Both the position numbers and the translations under genes were made by a program. From positions 27,782-91,781 of the forward strand of contig CALXKS010000054.1 in assembly GCA_944389015.1 (NCBI GenBank): a stretch of DNA of 64,000 nt, read 5' to 3'. The stretch's first letter is position 1. Each line of letters starts with the position of its first letter. This document shows positions 8,115 to 15,967 of the stretch, one piece after another. This DNA is from an uncultured Spirochaetaceae bacterium. GTDB taxonomy: Bacteria; Spirochaetota; Spirochaetia; Sphaerochaetales; Sphaerochaetaceae. The notes beneath the pieces were generated by a model that was not told where the DNA came from, did no database searches, and worked only from the letters and a program-made list of their open reading frames with translations.

Positions 8115-9473
8115 ATGCATGACGTTACAGAACGTGTTTATGAACATGTGCTGAAGACCGACCCTGACCAGAAGGAGTTCCAGCAGGCGGTCTACACATT
8201 CCTTCAGTCCATCGACAAAATCATCGAGGAGCTTCCTGAAGTGACCTATCACAAGGTGCTCGAGAGAATGACAGAGCCTGAGCGCACTGTTATGTTCCGC
8301 GTGCCATGGATCGACGACGAAGGAAGACTTCAGATAAACAGAGGCTACAGAGTCGAGATGTCATCAGCTATCGGCCCATATAAAGGCGGACTCAGGTTCC
8401 ATCCATCGGTCAATCTCTCCATTATGAAATTCCTTGCATTCGAGCAGGTATTCAAGAACAGCCTTACCGGACTCCCGATGGGTGGCGGAAAGGGAGGTTC
8501 TGATTTCAACCCGAAAGGCAAATCCGATGCAGAGGTCATGCGTTTCTGCCAGTCGTTCATGACAGAGCTCTACAGGCATATCGGAGCAGATACAGATGTT
8601 CCTGCCGGCGATATCGGCGTAGGCGGAAGGGAGATCGGATATCTTTTCGGCCAGTACAAGAGAATCACGAATCAGTTCACCGGTATCCTCACAGGAAAGG
8701 GCATGGACTTCGGCGGATCGAACATAAGGCCAGAGGCAACTGGCTATGGCCTTGTATATCTTTCAGAGGCAATACTCCGCGGGGAGAAGATGGATCTTGA
8801 GGGAAAGACATGTCTTGTCTCTGGTTCCGGAAATGTAGCCCAGTACACAGTTGAGAAGCTCAATGAGCTCGGCGCGAAGGTCGTGACTCTCTCTGATTCC
8901 TCCGGAATGATCTATGATGAGAGCGGCATCACTCCTGAGAAGCTCCGCTATGTCATGAACCTGAAGAACGTGAAGCGCGGCAGGATCAAGGAGTACGCAG
9001 AGAATTACAGCGGTGTCGAATATATTGCCCGCAATCCTGAGGATCCGAATCCTGTATGGAATATCAAGGCTGATTACGCATTCCCATGCGCAACCCAGAA
9101 TGAGATCCTCAAGGCCGATGCGGAGAATCTTGTGAAGAACGGTATCAAGCTTGTCGGAGAAGGTGCTAACATGCCTTGCTCAGTAGAAGCTGAGAAGATC
9201 CTCATGGGTAACGGAGTGCTTCTTGCACCTGCGAAAGCTGCGAATGCCGGCGGTGTTGCGGTATCAGGTCTTGAGATGGCACAGAACTCTGCAAGAATGA
9301 CCTGGTCACGTGAAAAGGTCGATCAGGAATTGAGAAACATCATGAACAGCATCTACAGGAATATCTCGGAAGCTGCAGAGAAGTACTCGGAGAAGAACAA
9401 CTTCGTCGATGGTGCGAATATTGCAGGCTTCATGAAAGTATCCCGCGCGATGCTGGCAGAAGGCTACGTATAA
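8115..9473 (+). CDS. gdhA: NADP-specific glutamate dehydrogenase
   Basis: Assimilates ammonia by reductive amination of 2-oxoglutarate; hexameric family-50S enzyme. It matches E. coli GdhA along its length (about 450 residues). Seen: AIGPYKGGLRFHPS with the substrate Lys, PMGGGKGGSDF with the catalytic Lys, ADTDVPAGDIGVGGREIG, the Rossmann SGSGNVAQY and a C-terminal NAGGVAVSGLEMAQNSAR. Two ATGs compete, at 8109 and 8115; AGGAG at 8101-8105 is only 3 nt from the first and 9 nt from the second, so I prefer 8115. The stop codon overlaps the next ATG (TAATG), coupling it to the DUF1846 gene. Confidence 0.95.
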   Translation: MHDVTERVYEHVLKTDPDQKEFQQAVYTFLQSIDKIIEELPEVTYHKVLERMTEPERTVMFRVPWIDDEGRLQINRGYRVEMSSAIGPYKGGLRFHPSVNLSIMKFLAFEQVFKNSLTGLPMGGGKGGSDFNPKGKSDAEVMRFCQSFMTELYRHIGADTDVPAGDIGVGGREIGYLFGQYKRITNQFTGILTGKGMDFGGSNIRPEATGYGLVYLSEAILRGEKMDLEGKTCLVSGSGNVAQYTVEKLNELGAKVVTLSDSSGMIYDESGITPEKLRYVMNLKNVKRGRIKEYAENYSGVEYIARNPEDPNPVWNIKADYAFPCATQNEILKADAENLVKNGIKLVGEGANMPCSVEAEKILMGNGVLLAPAKAANAGGVAVSGLEMAQNSARMTWSREKVDQELRNIMNSIYRNISEAAEKYSEKNNFVDGANIAGFMKVSRAMLAEGYV

Positions 9474-10978
9474 TGCAGAAAACAGGCTTCGACAGCAGAA
9501 AATACGTAGAGGAGCAGTCCCGATACATACTTGAGAGGGTCCGGAATTCTTCCGGACGCCTCTATATAGAGTGCGGAGGCAAGCTTCTTCACGACAAGCA
9601 TGCATCGAGAGTCCTTCCAGGCTTCGATGAAAGTAACAAGCTGAAGGTCTTCCAGTCCCTGCAAGACAAGCTGGATGTAATAATCTGCATCTATGCAGGG
9701 GACATAGAGAAGAGAAAGATACGCTCGGACTTCGGAATCAGCTATGACGCCGATGTCCTCAAGATGATCGATGATTTCGCCTCATATGGTCTGATCTGCA
9801 ACAAAGTCGTGATCACAAGATATGAGGATCAGGTTGGAGCTACAGTTTTCAAGGAGAAGCTTGAGCGCCGCGGAATCAATGTCTATACGCATCCGAAGAC
9901 GCCTGGATACCCTGCGAATATTGATGTGGTCGTCTCAGAGAATGGATATGGCAAGAATGAATATATTCCTGTGGACGCCCCTGTAGTGATCGTAACAGCT
10001 CCGGGACCGGGATCAGGGAAACTCGCAACATGCCTTTCACAGATGTACCATGAAGCGAAGATGGGCCAGAAGCCAAGCTACTCGAAGCTTGAGACCTTCC
10101 CTATCTGGAATCTGCCGCTGGATCATCCTGTGAATATCGCATACGAGGCAGCAACCGCGGATATCGGAGATGTGAACCTCATCGATCATTTCCATCTCAA
10201 TGCATATGGAAAGATCGCAGTCAACTATTCCCGTGACCTTGAGGCTTTTCCCATTCTTGCAAGAATCCTTGAGAAGATCACAGGAGAGAGCTGCATATAC
10301 AAATCCCCTACCGATATGGGCGTCAACAGATGCGGCTTCGGCATAACGGATGATGAAGTCTGCAGGGAAGCAGGACGTCAGGAGATAATCCGCAGAAGCT
10401 TCCAGATCAGATCGGATTACATATCAGGGCTTGCTGATGAGAACACAGTCAACAGGATCAGCGCAATCATGGATAAATGCTCTCTGACCGAGGAGGACAG
10501 AGCCGTTGTCGCTCCTGCAAGGGAAGCTCTGGAGAAGGCAATCAAGGAAGGCAAAGGCAAGAACGGAACTGTCTGCGCTGCTGCCATCGAACTTCCCGAT
10601 GGTACGATTGTCACGGCCCACAACTCAGAAATGCTCCATGCCTGCTCCGCCCTTCTGCTGAATGCATTGAAGGTAATGACGGGAATTCCGAAAGAAAGGG
10701 ATCTGATCGCGGCGGACGTCATAAAGAGCATAACCGCCATGAAGAGGGATATCCTTTCCGGAAAAGGTGTCAGCATGAATCTCGATGAGATCCTGATCGC
10801 ACTTGCGATGAGCGCATCTGTCAGCGAAGATGCAGCAAAAGCCATGAAAGCACTGCCGCTGCTGAAAAATGCGGAAGTGCACTTGACCCATATACCATCT
10901 CCGGGAGATAGTTCTGGAATCAGGAAGCTTGGCATACTCGCGACAAGCGATCCAAGGTATCCAGTAAGGAACATCTGA
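9473..10978 (+). CDS. DUF1846 domain protein
   Basis: 501 residues, full length for this conserved family of unknown function found in anaerobes and Firmicutes. The family opening TGFDSRKYVEEQ, GRLYIECGGKLLHD and the central VIVTAPGPGSGKLATCLSQ (phosphate-loop-like, about 180-198) are present, and the C-terminal part contains IAADVIKSITAMKRDIL. No signal peptide or membrane segment. Its ATG overlaps the gdhA stop by one base and 15 bp later an NSS transporter begins, so gdhA, this gene and the symporter look like one operon. Context suggests amino-acid or nitrogen metabolism; no biochemical function can be assigned from sequence. Confidence 0.88.
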   Translation: MQKTGFDSRKYVEEQSRYILERVRNSSGRLYIECGGKLLHDKHASRVLPGFDESNKLKVFQSLQDKLDVIICIYAGDIEKRKIRSDFGISYDADVLKMIDDFASYGLICNKVVITRYEDQVGATVFKEKLERRGINVYTHPKTPGYPANIDVVVSENGYGKNEYIPVDAPVVIVTAPGPGSGKLATCLSQMYHEAKMGQKPSYSKLETFPIWNLPLDHPVNIAYEAATADIGDVNLIDHFHLNAYGKIAVNYSRDLEAFPILARILEKITGESCIYKSPTDMGVNRCGFGITDDEVCREAGRQEIIRRSFQIRSDYISGLADENTVNRISAIMDKCSLTEEDRAVVAPAREALEKAIKEGKGKNGTVCAAAIELPDGTIVTAHNSEMLHACSALLLNALKVMTGIPKERDLIAADVIKSITAMKRDILSGKGVSMNLDEILIALAMSASVSEDAAKAMKALPLLKNAEVHLTHIPSPGDSSGIRKLGILATSDPRYPVRNI

Positions 10979-10993
10979 TAAAACGAGGTTTAC

Positions 10994-12367
10994 ATGGAAC
11001 GTGAAAGACTATCATCCAGGCTGGGCTTCATTCTGCTTTCAGCTGGATGCGCAATCGGACTGGGAAACGTATGGCGCTTCCCATACATCACAGGAAGGTA
11101 TGGCGGAGCGGCATTCGTTCTCATATATCTTATTTTCCTTCTGCTTATCGGACTTCCGGTAATGACAATGGAGTTCGCAATCGGAAGAGCAGGAAGGAAG
11201 AATATCGCAGGAGCTTTAAAGACTCTGGAACCCAGGGGGACGAAATGGCACCTCATCGGACCAGCAGCAGTAGCGGGGAACTACATCCTGCTGATGTTCT
11301 ATTCTGTGCTTACAGGCTGGCTGATCTACTACTTCGTATCATTCCTGACAGGAGGGATATCAAGTTCATTCACAACAGCTGATGTCTCTACCTTCTTCGG
11401 TGCATTGACCGCAGATCCACTGCTTCAGATTGTCTATATGGCCATAGCCCTGCTGCTGACAGCTGGAATTGTCATCATCGGACTTAAGAACGGCGTCGAG
11501 AAGATAACAAAGGTCATGATGATGATTCTTTTTGTGCTCATGTTCATTCTTGCAATCCATTCCTGTCTCCTTCCGGACAGCCGTGAAGGACTTCTGTTCT
11601 ATATCCGTCCTGATTTCGGGAATCTTGTACATGAGTATGGCCTTTCCGAATCCATATTCGCAGCAATGGGACAGGCATTCTTCACCCTCTCCCTCGGAAT
11701 CGGGGCAATGGCGATCTTCGGATCCTATTTCAGCAATGAGCATACACTCGGCGGAGAGACTATAAAGATCATCTGCCTTGATACTACGGTTGCACTTCTA
11801 TCTGGCTTCATAATCTTCCCGGCATGTTCGGCTTTCGGCGTAGAAGCCGGTACAGGCCCTGCCCTTCTGTTTGTATCACTGCCTAACGTGTTCACGAGGA
11901 TGCCGGCAGGCAATATCTGGGGAGCGTTCTTCTTCCTTGCCATGATATTCGCTGCGCTTTCAACGCTTATAGCTGTCTTTGAGAACATTGTCTCATACTG
12001 GATGGATAACAGAGGCTGGACAAGGAAGAATGCTGTAATATTGAATTTCATACTGCTTTTCTTCCTTTCAATCCCCTGCGTCCTCGGTTTCAATGTACTC
12101 TCAGGATTCCAGCCTTTCGGCGAAGGAACCGGTGTTCTTGATCTTGAGGACTTCCTTGTCTCCAACCTGATTCTCCCGCTTGGAAGCATGGCCTTCGTAT
12201 TCTTCTGCACAATGAAGAAGGGCTGGGGATGGAAGAACTTCATCGATGAAGCTGATATAGGAAATGGATTCAAGTTCCCAGCATGGCTGAGAGTCTATTG
12301 CTCTTATATCCTTCCCGTAATCATCCTGATAGTGACTATAAACGGAATCTACGGAGTGCTTTCCTGA
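10994..12367 (+). CDS. Sodium-dependent transporter of the NSS (SNF) family
   Basis: Na+-coupled importer of the LeuT fold, 457 residues with about 11-12 membrane helices. The family signature in helix 1, AIGLGNVWRFPYITGRYGG (about 20-38), contains the unwound Gly-Asn-Val-Trp segment that binds substrate and sodium. Prokaryotic NSS proteins move amino acids or biogenic amines. It lies 15 bp after the DUF1846 gene and downstream of gdhA, so glutamate or another amino acid is a reasonable guess. A strong hairpin follows. Confidence 0.93.
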   Translation: MERERLSSRLGFILLSAGCAIGLGNVWRFPYITGRYGGAAFVLIYLIFLLLIGLPVMTMEFAIGRAGRKNIAGALKTLEPRGTKWHLIGPAAVAGNYILLMFYSVLTGWLIYYFVSFLTGGISSSFTTADVSTFFGALTADPLLQIVYMAIALLLTAGIVIIGLKNGVEKITKVMMMILFVLMFILAIHSCLLPDSREGLLFYIRPDFGNLVHEYGLSESIFAAMGQAFFTLSLGIGAMAIFGSYFSNEHTLGGETIKIICLDTTVALLSGFIIFPACSAFGVEAGTGPALLFVSLPNVFTRMPAGNIWGAFFFLAMIFAALSTLIAVFENIVSYWMDNRGWTRKNAVILNFILLFFLSIPCVLGFNVLSGFQPFGEGTGVLDLEDFLVSNLILPLGSMAFVFFCTMKKGWGWKNFIDEADIGNGFKFPAWLRVYCSYILPVIILIVTINGIYGVLS

Positions 12368-12386
12368 AAACACAGGGAAATTACAT

Positions 12387-12412
12387 GAATCCTCCCATTG
12401 ACGGGAGGATTC
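12387..12412 (+). terminator. Hairpin after the gdhA-DUF1846-NSS operon
   Basis: GAATCCTCCC and GGGAGGATTC form a perfect 10-bp stem with the 6-nt loop ATTGAC. The following tail is AGTTCAATCATATTT rather than a pure U-run. The loop also holds the -35 box of the next gene. Confidence 0.7.
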
Positions 12413-12426
12413 AGTTCAATCATATT
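12398..12426 (+). promoter_or_regulatory. Promoter of the Hpt gene, giving a leaderless start
   Basis: TTGACG (12398-12403), a 17-bp spacer and CATATT (12421-12426). Transcription would start about 7 bp later, at 12433, which is the A of the ATG; no Shine-Dalgarno sequence is present. The -35 lies in the loop of the upstream terminator. Confidence 0.5.
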
Positions 12427-12432
12427 TAAATT

Positions 12433-12774
12433 ATGAACATCAGAGCAATTGCAGACAGAATAGGAATGGATTATGAAGGCGTGATGGAGGATTTCTGCGG
12501 AGATGTGAGCATAGTCCGCGAGAAGCTCCTTTCCTTCGCCGGATCAGATGTATCATCATCAATCGACACATGCATCGCAGACAATGACTATGCAGGTGCA
12601 AGGAAGCTTGCCCATACGCTTCGAAAGAATGCAGAGAAGCTTGGCATAAAGGCATTGGCAGAGCGTGCTGGCCGCATAGAGGAAGTCAGCGAAGAGAAGA
12701 TAGCTGGGGACTGGCAGGAAACGAAGGAACTCTATCTATCCATCATAAATGCAATCAAGGGTGCTTCTGAATGA
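12433..12774 (+). CDS. Hpt domain phosphotransfer protein
   Basis: 113 residues, a free-standing histidine-containing phosphotransfer module (four-helix bundle). The phospho-acceptor is probably His61 in the segment KLAHTLRKNAEKLGI, matching the family pattern AHxLKGxxxxxG except that the usual Lys-Gly after Leu reads Arg-Lys. Such proteins relay phosphate between response regulators of multi-step two-component systems. No kinase or regulator is in this window, so its partners are elsewhere. Its stop overlaps the next gene's ATG (ATGA). Confidence 0.75.
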   Translation: MNIRAIADRIGMDYEGVMEDFCGDVSIVREKLLSFAGSDVSSSIDTCIADNDYAGARKLAHTLRKNAEKLGIKALAERAGRIEEVSEEKIAGDWQETKELYLSIINAIKGASE

Positions 12775-13112
12775 AGAGAATCATATCAGCTATCGCAATT
12801 GTTCTTCTTGTTCTTACCGGCTGTGCATCAACAAGCGATGCTGATAGAGACCGTACTGAGATAACCATAATGCTCCCGGAGAATCCGGGAAGCGGTTTCC
12901 AATGGGTGTGGGGACAGATGGGATCGGGCCACATTGAGCTGACAGCATCCGCTCTGAACAACAGTGGAGAACATGCCTTCACATTCATCGGCACAGCTCC
13001 GGGGCATGTAACACTCACTTTCTCATCAAGGAATATGGAGACAGGCACAAATACAGCGCAGGAAGTCTATTCAGTGACTGTCTATGATGATCTTACGCTG
13101 AGCTACCTGTAA
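12771..13112 (+). CDS. Chagasin-family (I42) protease inhibitor-like lipoprotein
   Basis: 113 residues. MKRIISAIAIVLLVLTGCAS is a textbook lipoprotein signal with lipobox LTGC, so the mature protein is anchored to a membrane through Cys18. The rest is a small beta-sandwich of the chagasin type: NPGSGFQW corresponds to the NPTTGY-W loop of cysteine-protease inhibitors, and GTAPGHVTLTFSSR to the strand before the RPW-type loop. Chagasin-like proteins block papain-family proteases. The gene overlaps the Hpt gene by 4 bp, an unusual pairing. A function other than protease inhibition is possible. Confidence 0.78.
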   Translation: MKRIISAIAIVLLVLTGCASTSDADRDRTEITIMLPENPGSGFQWVWGQMGSGHIELTASALNNSGEHAFTFIGTAPGHVTLTFSSRNMETGTNTAQEVYSVTVYDDLTLSYL

Positions 13113-13120
13113 ATCAAGAA

Positions 13121-13158
13121 CAGTGAGCAGGATAATGATGAATATGACCTGCTCACTG
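13121..13158. terminator. Bidirectional terminator between converging genes
   Basis: CAGTGAGCAGG (13121-13131) pairs perfectly with CCTGCTCACTG (13148-13158) around a 16-nt loop. Confidence 0.65.
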
Positions 13159-13176
13159 AAGGAAGAGAAAATCGGA

Positions 13177-14163
13177 TTATCTCTCTGCTGCTGAAAGCAG
13201 AATCCTCTCGGAATTCCTATATGAAATCATTTCGATTGCATCGTCATTGCCGAGGGTAAGAAACGAGTCCGTATCAGCCATATCATATGGATAATCAGTT
13301 CCGAACATGACCCGCGATGGATCAGCAATAGCAAGAAGCATCTCTATCATTGTCCTATCAAACAGAAGACTGTCGAACAGCAGATTCCTGTTCACATACC
13401 ATGATGGTTCATGCATGCACAGAAACTCTGCCCGAGGCCTCACTTCATAGGCATGGTCCAGCCTGCCAAGCTGGTATGGGATGAATCCTCCCCCATGAAC
13501 CAGAAGGACCTGAAGTCCGGGCACTTTGTCGAATATGCCTCCTGCAATCAGATTATATGCAGCAGCTGTTGTCTGGAATGGATTCCCGACAACATTCCCA
13601 AGATGATGCCGCTTTGTCCTGATATTTGAATTCTCTATCAGAGGATGAATAAGGAGAATGACCCCTGCATCCGACACAGCCTTATAAAAAGGAATGAAAG
13701 ACTCATCATCAAGATTCAGATCATTCACAGTTGCCCCTATCTGGACAACGGATACCCCCTGATCCTTCAGATAGCGGATTTCCTCTATAGCTGTGGATAC
13801 ATCCTGCATGGGAACTCCCCCGACAGGATGAATACGTCCATTGCTCTTTCTGCTGCGATCCAGGATCTCATCGTTGCACATTCTGCAGAATGGCGCGGCG
13901 AACTCCAGAGGACGGTCATAGAAGAACAGTCTTGGACCGATGGAAATAAACTGATCTGTGATACCATTCCTATCCATCCACCCAATCTGTGCATTCTGAT
14001 CATGGAAAAGACCATTGAAAGGATGTGGAGAAGTCCCGAAGATCAGGACTTCCTTCCCGCTTTCCCTATTCTCGAATCTGACATCTTCGATATTCCCGCT
14101 CCTGACTGCTTCGATAAAACAGTCAGGGAGAATATGAGCGTGAACATCAATGCATCTCTTCAT
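13177..14163 (-). CDS. Amidohydrolase-2 / ACMSD-like metal-dependent hydrolase
   Basis: 328 residues, a TIM-barrel enzyme of the amidohydrolase-2 group. Ligand motifs: DVHAHILP at the N-terminus (the HxH pair), a His in ILLIHPLIE (about 180) and the C-terminal Asp in FGTDYPYD. This group includes the decarboxylase ACMSD, gamma-resorcylate decarboxylase and various hydrolases of ring-opened aromatics; the sequence alone does not separate decarboxylation from hydrolysis. It is the last gene of the operon starting at the aldehyde dehydrogenase, 18 bp after the alpha/beta hydrolase, which suggests it processes a product of that enzyme. Confidence 0.82.
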   Translation of the reverse strand: MKRCIDVHAHILPDCFIEAVRSGNIEDVRFENRESGKEVLIFGTSPHPFNGLFHDQNAQIGWMDRNGITDQFISIGPRLFFYDRPLEFAAPFCRMCNDEILDRSRKSNGRIHPVGGVPMQDVSTAIEEIRYLKDQGVSVVQIGATVNDLNLDDESFIPFYKAVSDAGVILLIHPLIENSNIRTKRHHLGNVVGNPFQTTAAAYNLIAGGIFDKVPGLQVLLVHGGGFIPYQLGRLDHAYEVRPRAEFLCMHEPSWYVNRNLLFDSLLFDRTMIEMLLAIADPSRVMFGTDYPYDMADTDSFLTLGNDDAIEMISYRNSERILLSAAER

Positions 14164-14181
14164 AGTCTCCCCCTGACAGAA

Positions 14182-15273
14182 TCAGACGAGTTTCTCCACA
14201 AGCCAATCAGCGATCACTGGTCTGTATTTATATACATAATTGTTGCAGACATGGTTTCCGCCCTTGATGACAATAAGATGCGGCTCAACAGAGCTGCTGC
14301 CATCAACGATCTCCTTTGACATATTGTAATCACAGATCCTGTCCTGATCGCCATGGATTATCATAAGCGGGCATACGAGATCTTTGATTACATCCTTGAG
14401 AGAGCACTCATCCTTGACGATCTCGACAAGATCCTCCAGATACTCAACGCCCATGACATGTCCGAAATCACCAATGAAGAGATTGTCCATCTTTGTCGTA
14501 AGATCACGCATGTCGAACGGTCCGCCAACTCCGAATGCAGCCTTGAAACTATGGTTTATCGCAGCAGCTCTTGGACAGAAATGACCGCCCATGCTGATAC
14601 CTCCGACAGCAAGCTTGTCATATCCGAGACTCTTCATGTAATCGACAGTCGTATCCACGAAACGCTTATGAGTTGATCTTCTATATGGAGCAGTATAGGC
14701 GGCCTCCCCCTGCCCTGGACCATCCATGATCAATACAGATAAGCCTCTATCAAGGAAAACATCTGCAAAGCTGAGCATCTCTTCCTTGTTCGCATCAGCC
14801 CCGCCTGTCAGAAGGACCATACGGCCATTAGCATTCTCTACCTCGAATACAAAGCAGGGAATCTTCCACTGATCGCAATCAAGATATACTCTCTTACCCG
14901 GATGCCTCTGATAAGGAAGACCTTTATCAATGACTGCCATGCTCATTTTCATAAGCTCATACTTAAGCTCCGGTCTGTCAAAAAGCATGAAGTGACCATA
15001 GTGGTATGCGAGATTCGACATCCTGTATTCGCTTCCTGCTGTCTCATAATGGCCTTTTGCCAGGGCTTCATCGCCAAGAGCCTGATGAGTATCTCCAAGC
15101 TCCTTCCAAAGATATGGCCATTCTTCCCATGTAGGATTCTTTCCGCGGATTCTCAGGACATCGCACATATCAACACCGGCGACGACCATTCTGGGCATCC
15201 AGTGTCCAAAGACTGTATCGCCCATATTCTTCACATCTCTATTGAACGCCTCGATAATACTTGTTTTTGCCAT
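14182..15273 (-). CDS. Alpha/beta hydrolase of the 2,6-dihydropseudooxynicotine hydrolase-like family
   Basis: 363 residues from the ATG preceded by GAAGGAA; a longer in-frame reading overlaps the isochorismatase gene and is less likely. An all-helical N-terminal cap (about 1-115, with GVDMCDVL, the segment TWEEWPYLWKELG and the AYHYG stretch) precedes an alpha/beta-hydrolase core. Catalytic residues: Ser227 in GGISMGG, an Asp in IIHGDQDR (about 309-311) and His341 in GGNHVCN; DGPGQGE is also characteristic. The cap plus core match the family of 2,6-dihydropseudooxynicotine hydrolase, a C-C bond hydrolase of nicotine breakdown, and FrsA-like esterases. Here it probably cleaves a C-C or ester bond in the imported compound. 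Confidence 0.83.
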   Translation of the reverse strand: MAKTSIIEAFNRDVKNMGDTVFGHWMPRMVVAGVDMCDVLRIRGKNPTWEEWPYLWKELGDTHQALGDEALAKGHYETAGSEYRMSNLAYHYGHFMLFDRPELKYELMKMSMAVIDKGLPYQRHPGKRVYLDCDQWKIPCFVFEVENANGRMVLLTGGADANKEEMLSFADVFLDRGLSVLIMDGPGQGEAAYTAPYRRSTHKRFVDTTVDYMKSLGYDKLAVGGISMGGHFCPRAAAINHSFKAAFGVGGPFDMRDLTTKMDNLFIGDFGHVMGVEYLEDLVEIVKDECSLKDVIKDLVCPLMIIHGDQDRICDYNMSKEIVDGSSSVEPHLIVIKGGNHVCNNYVYKYRPVIADWLVEKLV

Positions 15274-15289
15274 ATTATTTCCTTCTTCT

Positions 15290-15967
15290 TCAGAGGCCGA
15301 GCTTCTGCTTTCTGGCCTCAAGCATCTTCAGCACGGTTTCCGTATCACAGACCCTTCCGTAACTGAACTCAACATTCTCCAGGCTGGCTTCATGTCTTTT
15401 CTGGCTCCAGCTCGCGACTCCATCAGAGACCTCTATGACATCGAAATCACGGATGAAAGCCTCCCGTATTGTGCTTTCAACGCATACCTCGGTAATAAGC
15501 CCGCAGACAATCAACGTCTTGATCCCGCTGCATCTGAGCATCATCTCAAGCTCCGTTTGATAGAACGCATTGAACCGCTGTTTATGGACAACATAATCCT
15601 CTGGATCCGGAGCAAGCTCTGGCACGATCTCTGCACCCCAGGTGTCCTTGATTGCAGCCGCATCGGCCGTTCTGGGACTGCCATCGGAATCCAGGAAGAT
15701 CAACGGAAGAATACTGTGATTATTCACATATGCGTCACTGCCATCTTTCGCATATCCAGTGGCGGTATACATAACCTTGCACCCTGCAGCCTTTGCCGCA
15801 GCCTTAAGCTTCACACAGTTCTCCAGCTGCGGTTTCATTGCATCGACTGGCCAGTTCTTCTCTACTGCAAAGTATCCATCCTTGCTCAGAAACTCATTCT
15901 GCATGTCGATCAGCAGCAGGCAGACATTATTCCTGGAGAGATCAAATTCCACGTTTCTCGTTTTCAT
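15290..15967 (-). CDS. Isochorismatase-family cysteine hydrolase (amidase type)
   Basis: 225 residues, single cysteine-hydrolase domain. The catalytic triad is visible: Asp21 in LLIDMQNEF, Lys129 in VVHKQRFNAF and Cys162 in CGLITEVCVESTIREA, with the usual non-prolyl cis-peptide region before Cys. Family members include nicotinamidase, maleamate amidase and the ureidoacrylate hydrolase RutB; presence of the Cys suggests amide hydrolysis rather than isochorismate cleavage. Its ATG overlaps the stop of the fused TRAP permease by 4 bp, so enzyme and transporter are coupled: it probably acts early on the imported substrate. Confidence 0.87.
   Translation of the reverse strand: MKTRNVEFDLSRNNVCLLLIDMQNEFLSKDGYFAVEKNWPVDAMKPQLENCVKLKAAAKAAGCKVMYTATGYAKDGSDAYVNNHSILPLIFLDSDGSPRTADAAAIKDTWGAEIVPELAPDPEDYVVHKQRFNAFYQTELEMMLRCSGIKTLIVCGLITEVCVESTIREAFIRDFDVIEVSDGVASWSQKRHEASLENVEFSYGRVCDTETVLKMLEARKQKLGL

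Noticed and set aside
13645..14319. 224-residue plus-strand reading opposite the amidohydrolase
   Set aside because: Antisense shadow with no start signal; the minus-strand gene has complete active-site motifs.
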